Part shown: positions 53,130-62,187 of the stretch, one piece after another | How the letters are laid out: the number at the start of each line of letters is the position of its first letter | Numbering within the stretch: position 1 is the stretch's first letter | DNA from: JBBRHQ01 sp963738305 | GTDB taxonomy: Bacteria; Actinomycetota; Thermoleophilia; Solirubrobacterales; 70-9 | Assembly (NCBI GenBank): GCA_963738305.1 | Contig: CAVTVU010000011.1 | Location: 221,718 to 285,717 of the forward strand | Direction: 5' to 3' | DNA: 64,000 nt | Notes under the pieces: model-generated | Told to the model about the DNA's origin: nothing | Database searches by the model: none | The model's input: the letters and a program-made list of their open reading frames with translations, nothing else | Made by a program: the position numbers and the translations under genes

Positions 53130-54005
53130 ATGACCTGCGCTCTCACCCTCAGCCTCACCGTGGCCTCGGTCTGGAGCGAAATTGTCGATCCGCTGCGCGA
53201 GGGCTTCATGCAGAGGGCGGTCCTGGAGGTGGTCCTGATCGGCATCGCCGGCGGCACGCTCGGGTGCTGGGTCATCTTCTACGGCCTCTCCTATGCGGCC
53301 GAGTCACTCGCGCACTCGCTCTTCCCAGGCCTGGTCGCCGCGGCCCTGCTGGGAATCCCCCTGCTCCTTGGAGGCGCGCCAGCGATCCTGATCGCTGCCC
53401 TTCTGATCGCCGTCGCTTCGAGGGTGCCGACAACCGAGCGAGAGGTCGGGGTTGCGATCGTGGTCACGACCATGTTCGGCGCCGGCGCATTGCTGGCGCT
53501 CTCTCCCGCCTCGCCTCCCGGAATCGGAGCGCTGCTGTTCGGCGACATCCTCGCCCCGTCGGATTCGAATCTCGCTCTCGCCGCCTGCCTGGCGCTGGCG
53601 ATCGTGATTGCGCTCCGGCTCGTGCACGCGCGCCTGCTCGCGGTTGGATTCGACCGCGAGTCCGCACGCTCGCTCGGTGTTTCGTCGGGCTTCGTCGACC
53701 TCACGCTCTTGGTTCTGCTCGCCGCCGCGATACTCGTCGCCGTCCAAGGACTCGGCAACCTGCTCGTGGTCGCCGTACTGGTCGGTCCTGCGGCGGCCGC
53801 CCGCCAGCTAGCGAAGAGGATGCTGCCGATGATGCTCGCCGCGGTGGCGATCGCAATTGCCGCCGGGATCGGCGGTCTCTATCTCTCCTACTACGCCGGA
53901 ACGGCCGCCGGAGCGTCGGTCGCTGGCACGATCGTTTTCGTTTACCTGGTCGCCATCGCGATCGGCCGCGGCGTCCCGGCGGGTGGCACGCCGGCGGCAC
54001 AGTGA
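53130..54005 (+). CDS. Second zinc/manganese ABC permease
   Basis: The ATG lies 2 bp after the ATPase stop. The 291-residue protein is a typical ABC-3 permease with eight or nine helices: MQRAVLEVVLIGIAGGTLGC, WVIFYGLSYAAESLAHSLFP, GIGALLFGDILAPSDSNLAL, FDRESARSLGVSSGFVDLTL, VAVQGLGNLLVVAVLVGPAA. It is distinct from the fused permease, so the operon has two permeases for one ATPase and could form a heterodimer. Confidence 0.88.
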   Translation: MTCALTLSLTVASVWSEIVDPLREGFMQRAVLEVVLIGIAGGTLGCWVIFYGLSYAAESLAHSLFPGLVAAALLGIPLLLGGAPAILIAALLIAVASRVPTTEREVGVAIVVTTMFGAGALLALSPASPPGIGALLFGDILAPSDSNLALAACLALAIVIALRLVHARLLAVGFDRESARSLGVSSGFVDLTLLVLLAAAILVAVQGLGNLLVVAVLVGPAAAARQLAKRMLPMMLAAVAIAIAAGIGGLYLSYYAGTAAGASVAGTIVFVYLVAIAIGRGVPAGGTPAAQ

Positions 54006-54068
54006 GGACAGCCACTACGATCGCGGCGATGAGGACGGCTGTCGACTACAGCCTCGGTCGATTACGCG

Positions 54069-54476
54069 ATGGGCAGACTCGATGCCGCCGGCTATCGCAA
54101 GGGTGAGGCGAGGAGCGCAGTGGTCGGCTTGCTGGGGAAGCAGGATTGCGCCGTCACGGCCCAGGAGATTGATGAGCAGCTGCGACGCCGGCGCGCCACC
54201 GTCGGACGGGCCAGCGTCTACCGGGTTCTCGAGCAGCTCGAGGAGCTGGGGCTAGTGCGCAAGCTCGACGTCGCCCGCGGGACCGCGAGCTACGAGCGGG
54301 TCGAGCCCAGCGGCGATCACCATCATCACGTCGTCTGCCGTCATTGCGGCCGCATCGAGCCGTTCGAGGACGCCGGCCTCGAGCGGGCGATCGCCCGGGT
54401 TTCACGCAAGCTCGAGTTCGAGGTCGACGAGCACGACGTGGTGCTCCGTGGTCACTGCCTGCGCTGTTCAGATTGA
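54069..54476 (+). CDS. Fur-family regulator, probably Zur
   Basis: The 135-residue protein has the Fur winged helix (RKGEARSAVVGLLGKQDCAV, TAQEIDEQL, VGRASVYRVLEQLEELGLVR) and the dimerisation domain with GDHHHHVVCRHCGRIEPFED and a second Cys pair CLRCSD at the end. These are the structural zinc CxxC pairs. The HHHH site matches zinc or iron sensing. Location just after the zinc transporter and the box at 50580 favours Zur. ATG 54069 is the first good start. Confidence 0.85.
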   Translation: MGRLDAAGYRKGEARSAVVGLLGKQDCAVTAQEIDEQLRRRRATVGRASVYRVLEQLEELGLVRKLDVARGTASYERVEPSGDHHHHVVCRHCGRIEPFEDAGLERAIARVSRKLEFEVDEHDVVLRGHCLRCSD

Positions 54477-54509
54477 GCGTCGCCGGCCCGGACTTTGGTG
54501 CCGCTGACC

Positions 54510-55684
54510 TCAGCTGTAGCGATCCCACTTTCTTAGGTACGGCAGCGGATCTATCGGATGGCCGCCCAGATACCAACCCGGAGGTGTCCAGAAGCTCAAA
54601 ATGCAGGTGGCAGCCAACGGCGTCTCCGGTCTCACCGACGTTGCCAATCTTCTGCCCGGTCTTGACCTGATCGCCCGGTCTTCAGCGGGGAGTGATGCGC
54701 CAGGTGCGCATACATGTTGCCGTAGCCCGACCCCTTCTGATCGACGACGATGTAGTACCCGGCATTGGCCTCATAGCCCGAGTACTGGACCTTCCCGCCC
54801 CTCGCCGCCACGAGCTTCTCTCCGCATCCGGCGAGAACGTCCTGGCCCTGATGGGTGTGCCCTGCCCTGGGCGCTCCAAAGCGATTGATCGCGGTGCCGA
54901 AGTCGTGTCGTCCCCTGACCGGGAAGATGAAGCCATAAAGGTGGAACGCCATGTGGATATCGGTGGAACCCCTGCGAGCCCTCTCGCCATTCGGCGAGCC
55001 GATCCGGAAGTAATAGCTCCCGCTTGGGGCAGGTTTGCCGGATTCATCCTTGCCGGCCCAAAGCTGGGACTGGGTCGTGTTCGGATCGATCCCCCGGCGA
55101 AAGAAGCTCCGGACGACTGCCCCCTTTGAGCTGACCACGTCGATCCGAAGACTCGTCCGGCGGTTGGCGCCGACCACGAAGGCAAGGGTCGGTCGGTTCA
55201 AACCGTCATAGAAGGCTTTGTGCGGGCTCGCGGCCGCGGAGACGATCCGCAGCGGCCCGCTCGCACCGAGCTCGCTGCGGGGTCGGATGTCCAGGGTGGA
55301 ACGGCTGAGGTTCGAAACGCCGCCGAAGTCGTCTCTGACCCTGACCGGGCCATCGACCGCTCCGGCGGGCACCCGTGCCTCAGCGGTCGTTGCCGACTGC
55401 CGAAAGGCGGGAGCGAGAATCCGGCCGCTCTTCGCCTTGAAGCTCATTCTGCTCACCTCGGAAAGATGCCTGCCGTCGACCTGGACCGTGCCGCCGATGG
55501 TCGATTCGCGCAGGCCTACGCAGTCCGTGAGGCAGACGACATCCGTGACCACCGGCGTCTTCGGGGGCGCCACCCCGCCGCTGGCGGCGGCGAGCCCCCC
55601 GCTCGAGATCGTCATCACCACGGCAATCGAAACGGTCTTCGCCAAACCCCGCAGACAGGAAGCCTTGGCCCAGCTCACGGTCAC
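54510..55684 (-). CDS. Secreted M23 metallopeptidase, two frameshifts near the end
   Basis: The protein has a signal peptide (LAKTVSIAVVMTISSGGLAA), an IPT/TIG-like domain (TIGGTVQVDGRHLSEVSRMS), a FlgD-like domain (LRIDVVSSKGAVVRSFFRRG, SGKPAPSGSYYFRIGS) and a C-terminal M23 domain: HTHQGQDVLAGCGEKLVAA holds the first zinc ligands. In the next frame it continues DQVKTGQKIGNVGETGDAVG and CHLHFELLD, the second HxH motif, then YLGGHPIDPLPYLRKWDRYS to the stop at 54510. Each break fits one extra G (CCGGGCG, TCCGGGTT). It likely cuts peptidoglycan. Confidence 0.8.
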
Positions 55685-55940
55685 CTTCCTCTTTCGTCGC
55701 CTGCGGAGTTAGCTGTCGGGCTCGCGCTGAAAGAGCTTGCGCTACGGACTATTTCTTCGTCCGATTCGCCCCCGAGACCTGCAAGGTCTCCTTCGGGTCC
55801 TCCGCTTCCCCCCGGCCTGTGCGGGGAGAACTCGGCTGTCGCGGTCGCGAGTATAGACGCCGGGGTTGACGCGGCGCTGCGGCTGCGCAACTCGCGCCAG
55901 GGGCCGGGCCCAGGCTCCCTAGGATGTACCTCGATCGATT

Positions 55941-56867
55941 GTGGCTCGCCGCGCCTGCCTGACACTTGTGGCATTCATGGGCATAACTTGCGCCGTGGCC
56001 TCGTCGTGCATGGCGAGCGGACCTGCCTCGCATCGCTTTGCGGCGAGCCCAGCCGCCGTCGCCCGCTTCTGGTCTGAGGCTCGGATCCAATCGGCCGTTC
56101 GCCGTCCGGCGTCCATCTCATTCCGCCGGGAGGGAAATCCGGGCGCAGACCGAGCCAAGGCGCCTGCCCGCGGGCCGCTCACCCGGGTTCCGGGTGTGCC
56201 GCCGGGCGGCGCGGCAGCGAGCCTTGCTCGTCCCGTGGTTGACGCGGCCGCTGAGCACTATCGCACCAACGGCAAGATCCTCTTTCGCCTCAACCACATC
56301 AGCTACAGCTGCTCCGGAACGGCGGTCAACACCCCGAGCCTCAGCGTTGTGCTCACCGCTGGGCACTGCTTGCGGGATCCGGGCCCGCATGGCACTTGGG
56401 CGACTCACGTCGCATACATTCCGGCCTATCGCGACAATGCGAGACCGTTCGGGACGTTCGTCGGACGCTGGGGCCGTGTATTGAGGGGTCACATCGCCGG
56501 CAACATCAAATTCGACGTCGGCGCCTTCGTCGTCTATCCCGACTCACTCGGGAAGCTGGGGAAGGTGACAGGGGCGGTGGGCTGGGCCACCGGCCTCAGC
56601 CGGAACCAGGTCTGGGATGTCTTCGGCTACCCGGCCAACCTAGGAGATACCGAACGGATGCAGACCTGTATGTCGGGCTGGTACGGGAACGACGCCCACC
56701 AGGACCGCCGCCTTGGTCCACGCCCGGTGCGAATCGAGTGCAACATGGGGGAAGGGGCCAGTGGGGGTGGTTGGGTCACCGCCGGGGGCTACCTGAACGG
56801 AGTCGTTGACTACTTCTACGAGGGCCAGTACGACCGCCTCTACGGCCCCTCTTCGGCCGCGCCGTGA
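55941..56867 (+). CDS. Secreted trypsin-like (S1) serine protease
   Basis: From GTG 55941 the 308-residue protein has a signal peptide (LTLVAFMGITCAVASSCMAS), a ~75-residue pro-region, and a chymotrypsin-fold domain. The triad is visible: His142 in VVLTAGHCLRDP, Asp192 in IKFDVGAFVVYP and Ser274 in NMGEGASGGGWVTA (the usual GDSGGP is replaced by GASGGG). Cysteines 124/143 and 243/268 can pair. It resembles glutamyl endopeptidase-like secreted proteases. It is transcribed away from the M23 gene. Confidence 0.85.
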   Translation: MARRACLTLVAFMGITCAVASSCMASGPASHRFAASPAAVARFWSEARIQSAVRRPASISFRREGNPGADRAKAPARGPLTRVPGVPPGGAAASLARPVVDAAAEHYRTNGKILFRLNHISYSCSGTAVNTPSLSVVLTAGHCLRDPGPHGTWATHVAYIPAYRDNARPFGTFVGRWGRVLRGHIAGNIKFDVGAFVVYPDSLGKLGKVTGAVGWATGLSRNQVWDVFGYPANLGDTERMQTCMSGWYGNDAHQDRRLGPRPVRIECNMGEGASGGGWVTAGGYLNGVVDYFYEGQYDRLYGPSSAAP

Positions 56868-57106
56868 GGCAGCTGATCGGCGGTATGCCCTAGCTCCTGA
56901 GCGGAAGGACAGTTAGGGGATGGCTGGGCTCCTCGACGCGCCTGATCGACTCACGAGCGATGACAGCTTGCTGATGCTCGGCGCGGCGCTCTCGGTCAAG
57001 ACCAGGCGGCAATTCAGACCCTTCGTGAGCCGGAGCATCGGAGTAGGCCCGCTTCTGTTGCGCCCCTTGCCGGCAGGCCTGGATCTACTTCATACTCGGC
57101 ACCTGC

Positions 57107-58198
57107 ATGTCGAACGAGTCCCCGCCGGTTGTTGCGGCTGACGCACCCCGGGCAGCTTCGCTTCCCGAGGTGGATGTGGTTGCACCACCATCCACAAATA
57201 CGCCCTCCATCCTTCGTCCGCCGCGCGTCCTCCGGTTCTGGCAGGCGGCGCTGGCTTTCTGGTTTGTCTATCTCGCGATCTTCGCGGCGCACAAGCTGGA
57301 GCTCGGAAATGTCGCCCAGGTCACCACCTTCGGGATCATCATGTCCTCAATCGTCATCGAGGCGCTGCCCTTCATCCTCCTCGGCGCGTTGGTATCGGCG
57401 ATCATGGCGGTCTTCGTCCCGGACTCGATCTTCGGCCGAATCGCCCGCCTTCCGCGTCGCATTCAGACACCGGGGGCGACGTTGGCCGGATTCACCTTCC
57501 CGGTCTGCGAGTGCGGTTCGGTTCCGATTGGCCGCCGCCTGATCGCTCGCGGGCTGCACCCCTCGGCCGCGCTCGGTTTCATGTTCGCCGCTCCGATTCT
57601 CAATCCGATAGTGCTGATCTCCACCTGGGTCGCCTATGGCGGCGGCGCCCGAGGTGGAGAGATGCTTGCTGGGCGAGCGCTCCTGGGTTTCACGGTCGCC
57701 ATGGCGTCCGCCCTCTTCATCACCCGCCGTCGGACGGGCCTCCTCCGCGAGAGCCAGGACGGCTCGGACCGAGCTCATCAGCATGACCACGAAGACGGGC
57801 CCCGCCGGGTCGCATTCGTCAGCCACCTGACGGGAGATCTCCTATTCATGGGCCGCTACCTGGTGCTCGGCGCGGCAATATCCGCATTGATGCAGACCTT
57901 CTTCCCGCAAGAGGTGCTGTCCAGTGTCGCGGGCATGGTGGTCATTGCCACCCTGGCGATGATGGCATTTGCCTTCATGCTCTCGCTCTGCTCTGAGGCC
58001 GACGCCTTTGTCGCCAGTTCGTTCACCGCATTTCCGCTCAGCGCCCAGCTCGGCTTCCTGGTGCTTGGACCCGTGCTGGACACCAAGCTCGCCGCGATCT
58101 ACTCAGCCACCTTCAACCGCCCGTTCATCGGTCGGCTCTTGATCGTCTCCGTGCCACTGATCGTGGTCGGCACCGTCCTCTTTGGAGCAGTGACATGA
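57107..58198 (+). CDS. Permease of the UPF0718/DUF318 (ArsP-like) family
   Basis: The 363-residue protein has eight membrane helices in two halves. Key motifs are TFPVCECGSVPIGRRLIARG and AAPILNPIVLISTW in the first, and FMLSLCSEADAFVASSFTAF in the second, as in COG0701 permeases with a conserved Cys in each half. A His/Asp-rich loop (HQHDHEDGP) lies between the halves and could bind metal. Family members export organoarsenicals, but this lineage is linked to TIGR03943 partners of unknown substrate. The stop overlaps the next start by ATGA. Confidence 0.87.
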   Translation: MSNESPPVVAADAPRAASLPEVDVVAPPSTNTPSILRPPRVLRFWQAALAFWFVYLAIFAAHKLELGNVAQVTTFGIIMSSIVIEALPFILLGALVSAIMAVFVPDSIFGRIARLPRRIQTPGATLAGFTFPVCECGSVPIGRRLIARGLHPSAALGFMFAAPILNPIVLISTWVAYGGGARGGEMLAGRALLGFTVAMASALFITRRRTGLLRESQDGSDRAHQHDHEDGPRRVAFVSHLTGDLLFMGRYLVLGAAISALMQTFFPQEVLSSVAGMVVIATLAMMAFAFMLSLCSEADAFVASSFTAFPLSAQLGFLVLGPVLDTKLAAIYSATFNRPFIGRLLIVSVPLIVVGTVLFGAVT

Positions 58199-58923
58199 CT
58201 CTCAGCCTGCGCAACCTGCGAATACTGGTGCTTGGGGCCTGGAGCGCCTTCTTCGCCTATCTTTGGTTCAGCGGCGAGGTGCTGCGCTACCTTGGACCGC
58301 GAACGGCATGGGTGGTGACTTTCGGGGCGATCACCTTGACGATCGCGACCATCATCTATGCGCAGGTGAGCGCAAGATCGGCCGACGCCCGGCGGGGCGT
58401 CTCCTTGGGTGAGACCCTGGGGTTGCTCTCGCTCCTGACCCCGATCATCCTGGCGATGATGCTGTCCAACGTCTCCCTCGGCGCACTTGCCGCCTCGCAA
58501 AAGCTCACCTCCCGGGGCGTCGATCTCGACGCCCTGGCTGAGACGCTGGCCAGCAGCGCTGCACCGATCACCTTCGTCGAGGTGAAGGCGGCGAGCGACA
58601 ATCCTGAGGAGGCGAGCAAGATCGGGCTTGGTCCGGGTCAGCAGGTTGACCTGACCGGGTTTGTGATGCAGCCGGCGGCATCTCCGAAGGCGCCGTTCCA
58701 GCTCGGTCGCTTCTACATCACCTGCTGCGTGGCGGATGCGATTCCGGTCTCAGTGCCCGTCTACCTGACGCTGGCCCATGGCAGCTTCAGCCAGGACAGC
58801 TGGCTCGAAGTGAAGGGCGCTTTGGCCCAGCACGGGAATGAGCTGGTCGTCGATGCCGAGCAGATCAAGCGCGTCCCGCAGCCGAATCATCCCTACTTGC
58901 CCTGGCCGGTTGGAGCCGTTTAG
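58195..58923 (+). CDS. TIGR03943 family permease subunit (DUF1980)
   Basis: The 242-residue protein has two to four N-terminal membrane helices (LVLGAWSAFFAYLWFSGEVL, WVVTFGAITLTIATIIYAQV, LLSLLTPIILAMMLSNVSLG) and an extracytoplasmic domain: GQQVDLTGFVMQPAASPKAP, FYITCCVADAIPVSVPVYLT, DSWLEVKGALAQHGNELVVD and HPYLPWPVG. CCVADA is the family signature, probably a metal or thiol site. It always sits beside the COG0701 permease, and here is coupled to it. Confidence 0.87.
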   Translation: MTLSLRNLRILVLGAWSAFFAYLWFSGEVLRYLGPRTAWVVTFGAITLTIATIIYAQVSARSADARRGVSLGETLGLLSLLTPIILAMMLSNVSLGALAASQKLTSRGVDLDALAETLASSAAPITFVEVKAASDNPEEASKIGLGPGQQVDLTGFVMQPAASPKAPFQLGRFYITCCVADAIPVSVPVYLTLAHGSFSQDSWLEVKGALAQHGNELVVDAEQIKRVPQPNHPYLPWPVGAV

Positions 58924-59806
58924 GCGGAAAGGGTTTCCAAGTCCCTAGCGCTGACCTATGCCCCAGGGTCAGATCGTTCTCTGGCGTCGATTTGCCTGCC
59001 GATAGGTCGGCAGCGTTCGCACGGCTGACATGGCCGCATCCGGAAAAGGCCACGGCCGAACCGGCAACGAGCAAGGCGACGCCCCGCCCACTTGCCCGGC
59101 GCGTGAACACTCCGTATTGGAGCTGGGCGAACCAGACCAGCCCGCCGAGGCACAAAAGCAGAGCAACGTAGAAGTTCAGCCGCAGCCCGAAGATGTGGTG
59201 GGCTGGATCAACCCGCAAAAGCTCCTCGCCGATGCGGGCGAACGAATAGCCGGCCACGTAGAGCGCAAATAGGCCCGGGGGTCGAATGCGACGGTGATGG
59301 GCGAGCCAGACCAGCCCGCCGGCGAGCCCCAAGTTCCACAGCAGCTCGTAGAGAAAGGTCGGATGAAAGGTCGCGAAATGCTCATATCCAAGCGGACGAT
59401 GCGCCGGCGCGATCCGGAGGCCCCAGGGGAGGGAGGTTGGGCCGCCAAACAGCTCCTGGTTAAAGTAGTTGCCGATCCGGCCGATCGCCTGGGCAACCAG
59501 CAGTCCGGGTGCGGCGGCGTCCAAGAAACGCGGAATGTCGGCGCCACGTCGGCTCAGGACGACCAGCCCTGCGGCAGTGCCGGCAGCGATTCCACCCCAG
59601 ATCCCGAGCCCGCCATCCCACACCGCGATGGGTCCCCACCAATGTGGCGGGACCGAACTCCAGCTGGTCAAATCGAAGTAGAGGCGCCCACCGAGGATCC
59701 CGGCCGCAAAGCCCCACAGGGCAACCTCGTAGACCAGGCTGCGATCCCCGCCAACCTTCTCCCATCGACGGCCGACGATCACTAGAGCGGCTGCCAGGGC
59801 GAGCAC
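58865..59806 (-). CDS. lgt: Prolipoprotein diacylglyceryl transferase (Lgt) with extra C-terminal tail
   Basis: The enzyme moves diacylglycerol from phosphatidylglycerol to the lipobox cysteine of prolipoproteins. Motifs present: AAGILGGRLYFDLTSW, WDGGLGIWGGIAAGTAAGLV, APGLLVAQAIGRIGNYFNQE (the Lgt signature Arg-x-Gly-Asn-Phe-x-Asn type), FHPTFLYELLWNLGLAGGLV and ARIGEELLRVDP. Lgt-like sequence extends ~20 codons upstream of GTG 59806 (HLGPFLFHAYGFAYV) without a usual start codon. After residue ~235 an unrelated tail begins: GVALLVAGSAVAFSGCGHVS then RANAADLSAGK, which looks like the start of a cytochrome c lipoprotein. The tail overlaps the convergent TIGR03943 gene by 59 bp. Confidence 0.85.
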   Translation of the reverse strand: MLALAAALVIVGRRWEKVGGDRSLVYEVALWGFAAGILGGRLYFDLTSWSSVPPHWWGPIAVWDGGLGIWGGIAAGTAAGLVVLSRRGADIPRFLDAAAPGLLVAQAIGRIGNYFNQELFGGPTSLPWGLRIAPAHRPLGYEHFATFHPTFLYELLWNLGLAGGLVWLAHHRRIRPPGLFALYVAGYSFARIGEELLRVDPAHHIFGLRLNFYVALLLCLGGLVWFAQLQYGVFTRRASGRGVALLVAGSAVAFSGCGHVSRANAADLSAGKSTPENDLTLGHRSALGTWKPFPPKRLQPARASRDDSAAGRA

Positions 59807-59876
59807 GTAGGCGAAGCCGTAAGCGTGGAATAGGAACGGTCCAAGGTGGATGCCGTTGCTTGAGGGGCTGGGGATC

Positions 59877-60262
59877 GACGCTCCGATGGAACGAACTCTA
59901 GGCCCGCCGGCGTGCGAACTCAGGAACGGTCCCTGGCGACGCCCGGACCGGAAGGGGGACGCGCGGCGGAAGGAGCGGCGCTACCCTCGCCCGGCTGCCT
60001 ACGGAAGCGCGCAGGTCGCCAGGAAGATGCGCGAGTACGACGACACCGCGCGCGCGCCCCGCTGCGCATCCTCGACCCGGGCAGGAGGCGGAACTCTCTT
60101 GCGCCTCGATTTGCGCCAGTTTCAGGCAACCCGCCATCGATAGTTGACTGGCGACCCCTTGTTCCGTCCAAGGGGAGCGATGGCAACCTTCCGGCGGCTC
60201 TGCCTGGGCGGCAGGGGCTACGCGGATAGCGTTGCCACCCAAAGCGAGCGATCGGAGAATGA
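59877..60262. other. Intergenic region; repeat copy only
   Basis: No supportable gene is seen. The region contains the dispersed repeat at 60101-60128 without a tRNA half. The upstream missing start of the Lgt gene and the promoter of the SpoIIAA-like gene must lie here. Confidence 0.45.
60101..60128. repeat. Dispersed repeat copy D (no tRNA half)
   Basis: GCGCCTCGATTTGCGCCAG with TTTCAGGCA matches the flanks of scars B and C. Here it stands alone, so the tRNA-derived part was lost or never present. Confidence 0.5.
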
Positions 60263-60632
60263 ATGATCGAGTTGATTAGCGGATCTTCCGGACGATGTGC
60301 TGGGCATCGAAGCGAGGGGTGAGGTGACGGGCGAGGACTACGAGCAGGTGCTGATCCCGACCGTGGAGCGACAACTCGAGCGCCGCGCCAAGATCCGACT
60401 GCTCTATGTCTTGGGGTCGGAGTTCGGCGGTTACTCCGCGGCGGCGATCTGGGACGACGCCAAGGTCGGGATGGGGCACCCATTCTCATGGGAGCGCATC
60501 GCGGTGGTGACCGACGATGACGGCTATCGTCGCCTCGTAAAAGGGTTCGGCTTCATGGTCCCCGGCAAGGTCAAGGTCTTCGACGTCGCAGAGCTGGACG
60601 CCGCCAGGGCCTGGATCAGTGAGGCGGAATGA
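60263..60632 (+). CDS. SpoIIAA/STAS-like protein, frameshift near the start
   Basis: ATG 60263 begins MIELISG. An extra base near 60282 then shifts to LPDDVLGIEARGEVTGEDYE, and the main frame runs to 60632 (a GTG at 60297 is the start of the uninterrupted part, 111 residues). KIRLLYVLGSEFGGYSAAAI, AVVTDDDGYRRLVKGFGFMV and VKVFDVAELDAARAWISEA match the SpoIIAA-like (STAS) family of ~120-residue single-domain proteins. The partner is unknown. Confidence 0.72.
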
Positions 60633-60717
60633 TAATCAAGCCGATCCCGTGCCAACTGCTCTAGCGGCGGGGCGAGGTCTGCAGCGCTGGCAAACGTCTG
60701 AGGCAGAAGGCGAAGGG

Positions 60718-62085
60718 ATGCGGGTAGCCGCGGGCACGGGAGACTCGGAAGTGCGCAAGCCCGCGATCGGCAGGCCGCGGCCGCCCTACCACCCACGCAG
60801 CCATGCACGACGCGTGCGCGGGGAGGGCCTGCTGGGCCTGCGGGAGGCGAGCGCGATGGCGATCGGGGGGATGATCGGTGGCGGCATCTTCAGCGTCCTC
60901 GGCCTGACCATCGACCTCGCGGGCCACCTGGCGTTCGCCGCCTTTCTGATCGGCGGGCTAATCGCCGGTCTGACAGCCCATGCCTACGCCGGTCTCTCGT
61001 TGCGAGCCGGCCGGGCGGGCGGCCCGTTCACCTATCTGCGCGATGACGGTCACACCCGGCCTGCCGCCTGGGTCGCCTGGCTTCTGATCCTCGGGTACGT
61101 GTTCGCGCTGGCTGTCTATGCCTTCACCTTCGGGCACTACCTGGCCAATGTGATTGGGGCGCCGGTCCCCGTTGCCCGGCTGAGCGGGGTTGGCATCCTC
61201 GCCGTCTTCGTCGCCGTCAACCTCCGCGGCGTAGCCACGTCGGGGCTGACCGAGGACATCGTCGTGGTCACGAAGCTGGCCGTGCTCGGTGGCATTGCCT
61301 TGATCGGCCTCGCGGCGTTCTCGCCGACGCGCCTCAGTCCACTCGATAACCAGGGCGCGCTCGGGATCTTCCTTGGCGCGGCGGTGATCTTCGTAGCCTA
61401 CGAGGGGTTCGAGCTGCTGCCCTACGACTACGACGACATCGCCGAGCCCCGACGGACCCTGCCCCGCGCCCTATACCTCTCGGTCGCCGTGGTGGTCGTG
61501 GTCTACGTCGCTGTCACGCTCGCCGCACAGATGCTGTTGCCGGATCGAACGATCACCGCCCAGAAGGAGGTCGCGTTTGCACTCGCCGGCGAGCAGGCTC
61601 TGGGCGGCTTCGGGCTCTGGGCGGCGACGGTGGGCGCTCTGTTCTCGACCAGTTCCGCGATCAACGCGACGCTGTTCGCGACCGCTCGCTTGGTCCGCGA
61701 CGTGAGCCTGGCGAACGAGCTTCCGGCCGCCCTCGCCCGGGAGCGCGGAGGCCTGCCGATCGGCGCGGTGCTCGCCATTGCGCTGCCTGGGGCGGTCTTT
61801 TCGCTCTTACCTGGAATCACCGAAATCGTCTCCTTCGGCTCGCTGGCCTTTCTCCTGGTCTTCGGGTTGGTCAATCTGCTGCATGCCCGGCATACCGCCT
61901 CCGGAAGGTGGGACCGGGGCCTCGCCTACCTTGGCGCGGGCGCGTGCTTCACAGCAGCCGGCGGGCTGCTCTACTACCTGGCTCGATCCGATCGCGCCGG
62001 ATTGGTGCTGATCGGCGCCTGCGCAGCACTCATCGCCGTGGCGAGAGCGGCTTTCGTGGCCTCGCGGCAGCGAGGCGCAGGTTGA
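60718..62085 (+). CDS. APC-superfamily amino acid permease
   Basis: ATG 60718 follows AAGGCGAAGGG and gives 455 residues; in-frame starts earlier (60619) lie in the previous gene. Twelve or more helices are seen, beginning with ASAMAIGGMIGGGIFSVLGL, the substrate-binding GGGIFS unwound helix, and including GGPFTYLRDDG, FLGAAVIFVAYEGFELLPYD and ALFSTSSAINATLFATARLV. The N-terminus is hydrophilic. The substrate is probably an amino acid or polyamine. The stop is not close to another gene. Confidence 0.88.
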   Translation: MRVAAGTGDSEVRKPAIGRPRPPYHPRSHARRVRGEGLLGLREASAMAIGGMIGGGIFSVLGLTIDLAGHLAFAAFLIGGLIAGLTAHAYAGLSLRAGRAGGPFTYLRDDGHTRPAAWVAWLLILGYVFALAVYAFTFGHYLANVIGAPVPVARLSGVGILAVFVAVNLRGVATSGLTEDIVVVTKLAVLGGIALIGLAAFSPTRLSPLDNQGALGIFLGAAVIFVAYEGFELLPYDYDDIAEPRRTLPRALYLSVAVVVVVYVAVTLAAQMLLPDRTITAQKEVAFALAGEQALGGFGLWAATVGALFSTSSAINATLFATARLVRDVSLANELPAALARERGGLPIGAVLAIALPGAVFSLLPGITEIVSFGSLAFLLVFGLVNLLHARHTASGRWDRGLAYLGAGACFTAAGGLLYYLARSDRAGLVLIGACAALIAVARAAFVASRQRGAG

Positions 62086-62187
62086 GCGGAGGCATCAGCT
62101 CGCGCTCCGGCTTGAGATCATCTTGCACATGGTGATTTCCCTCCTACCAACCAAGCACCTCGCATCTTTGTCTCGCCGAGTGAGGCG

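Noticed and set aside
56920..57141. A 73-codon frame before the permease gene
   Set aside because: No ribosome site or recognisable pattern, and it overlaps the permease start.
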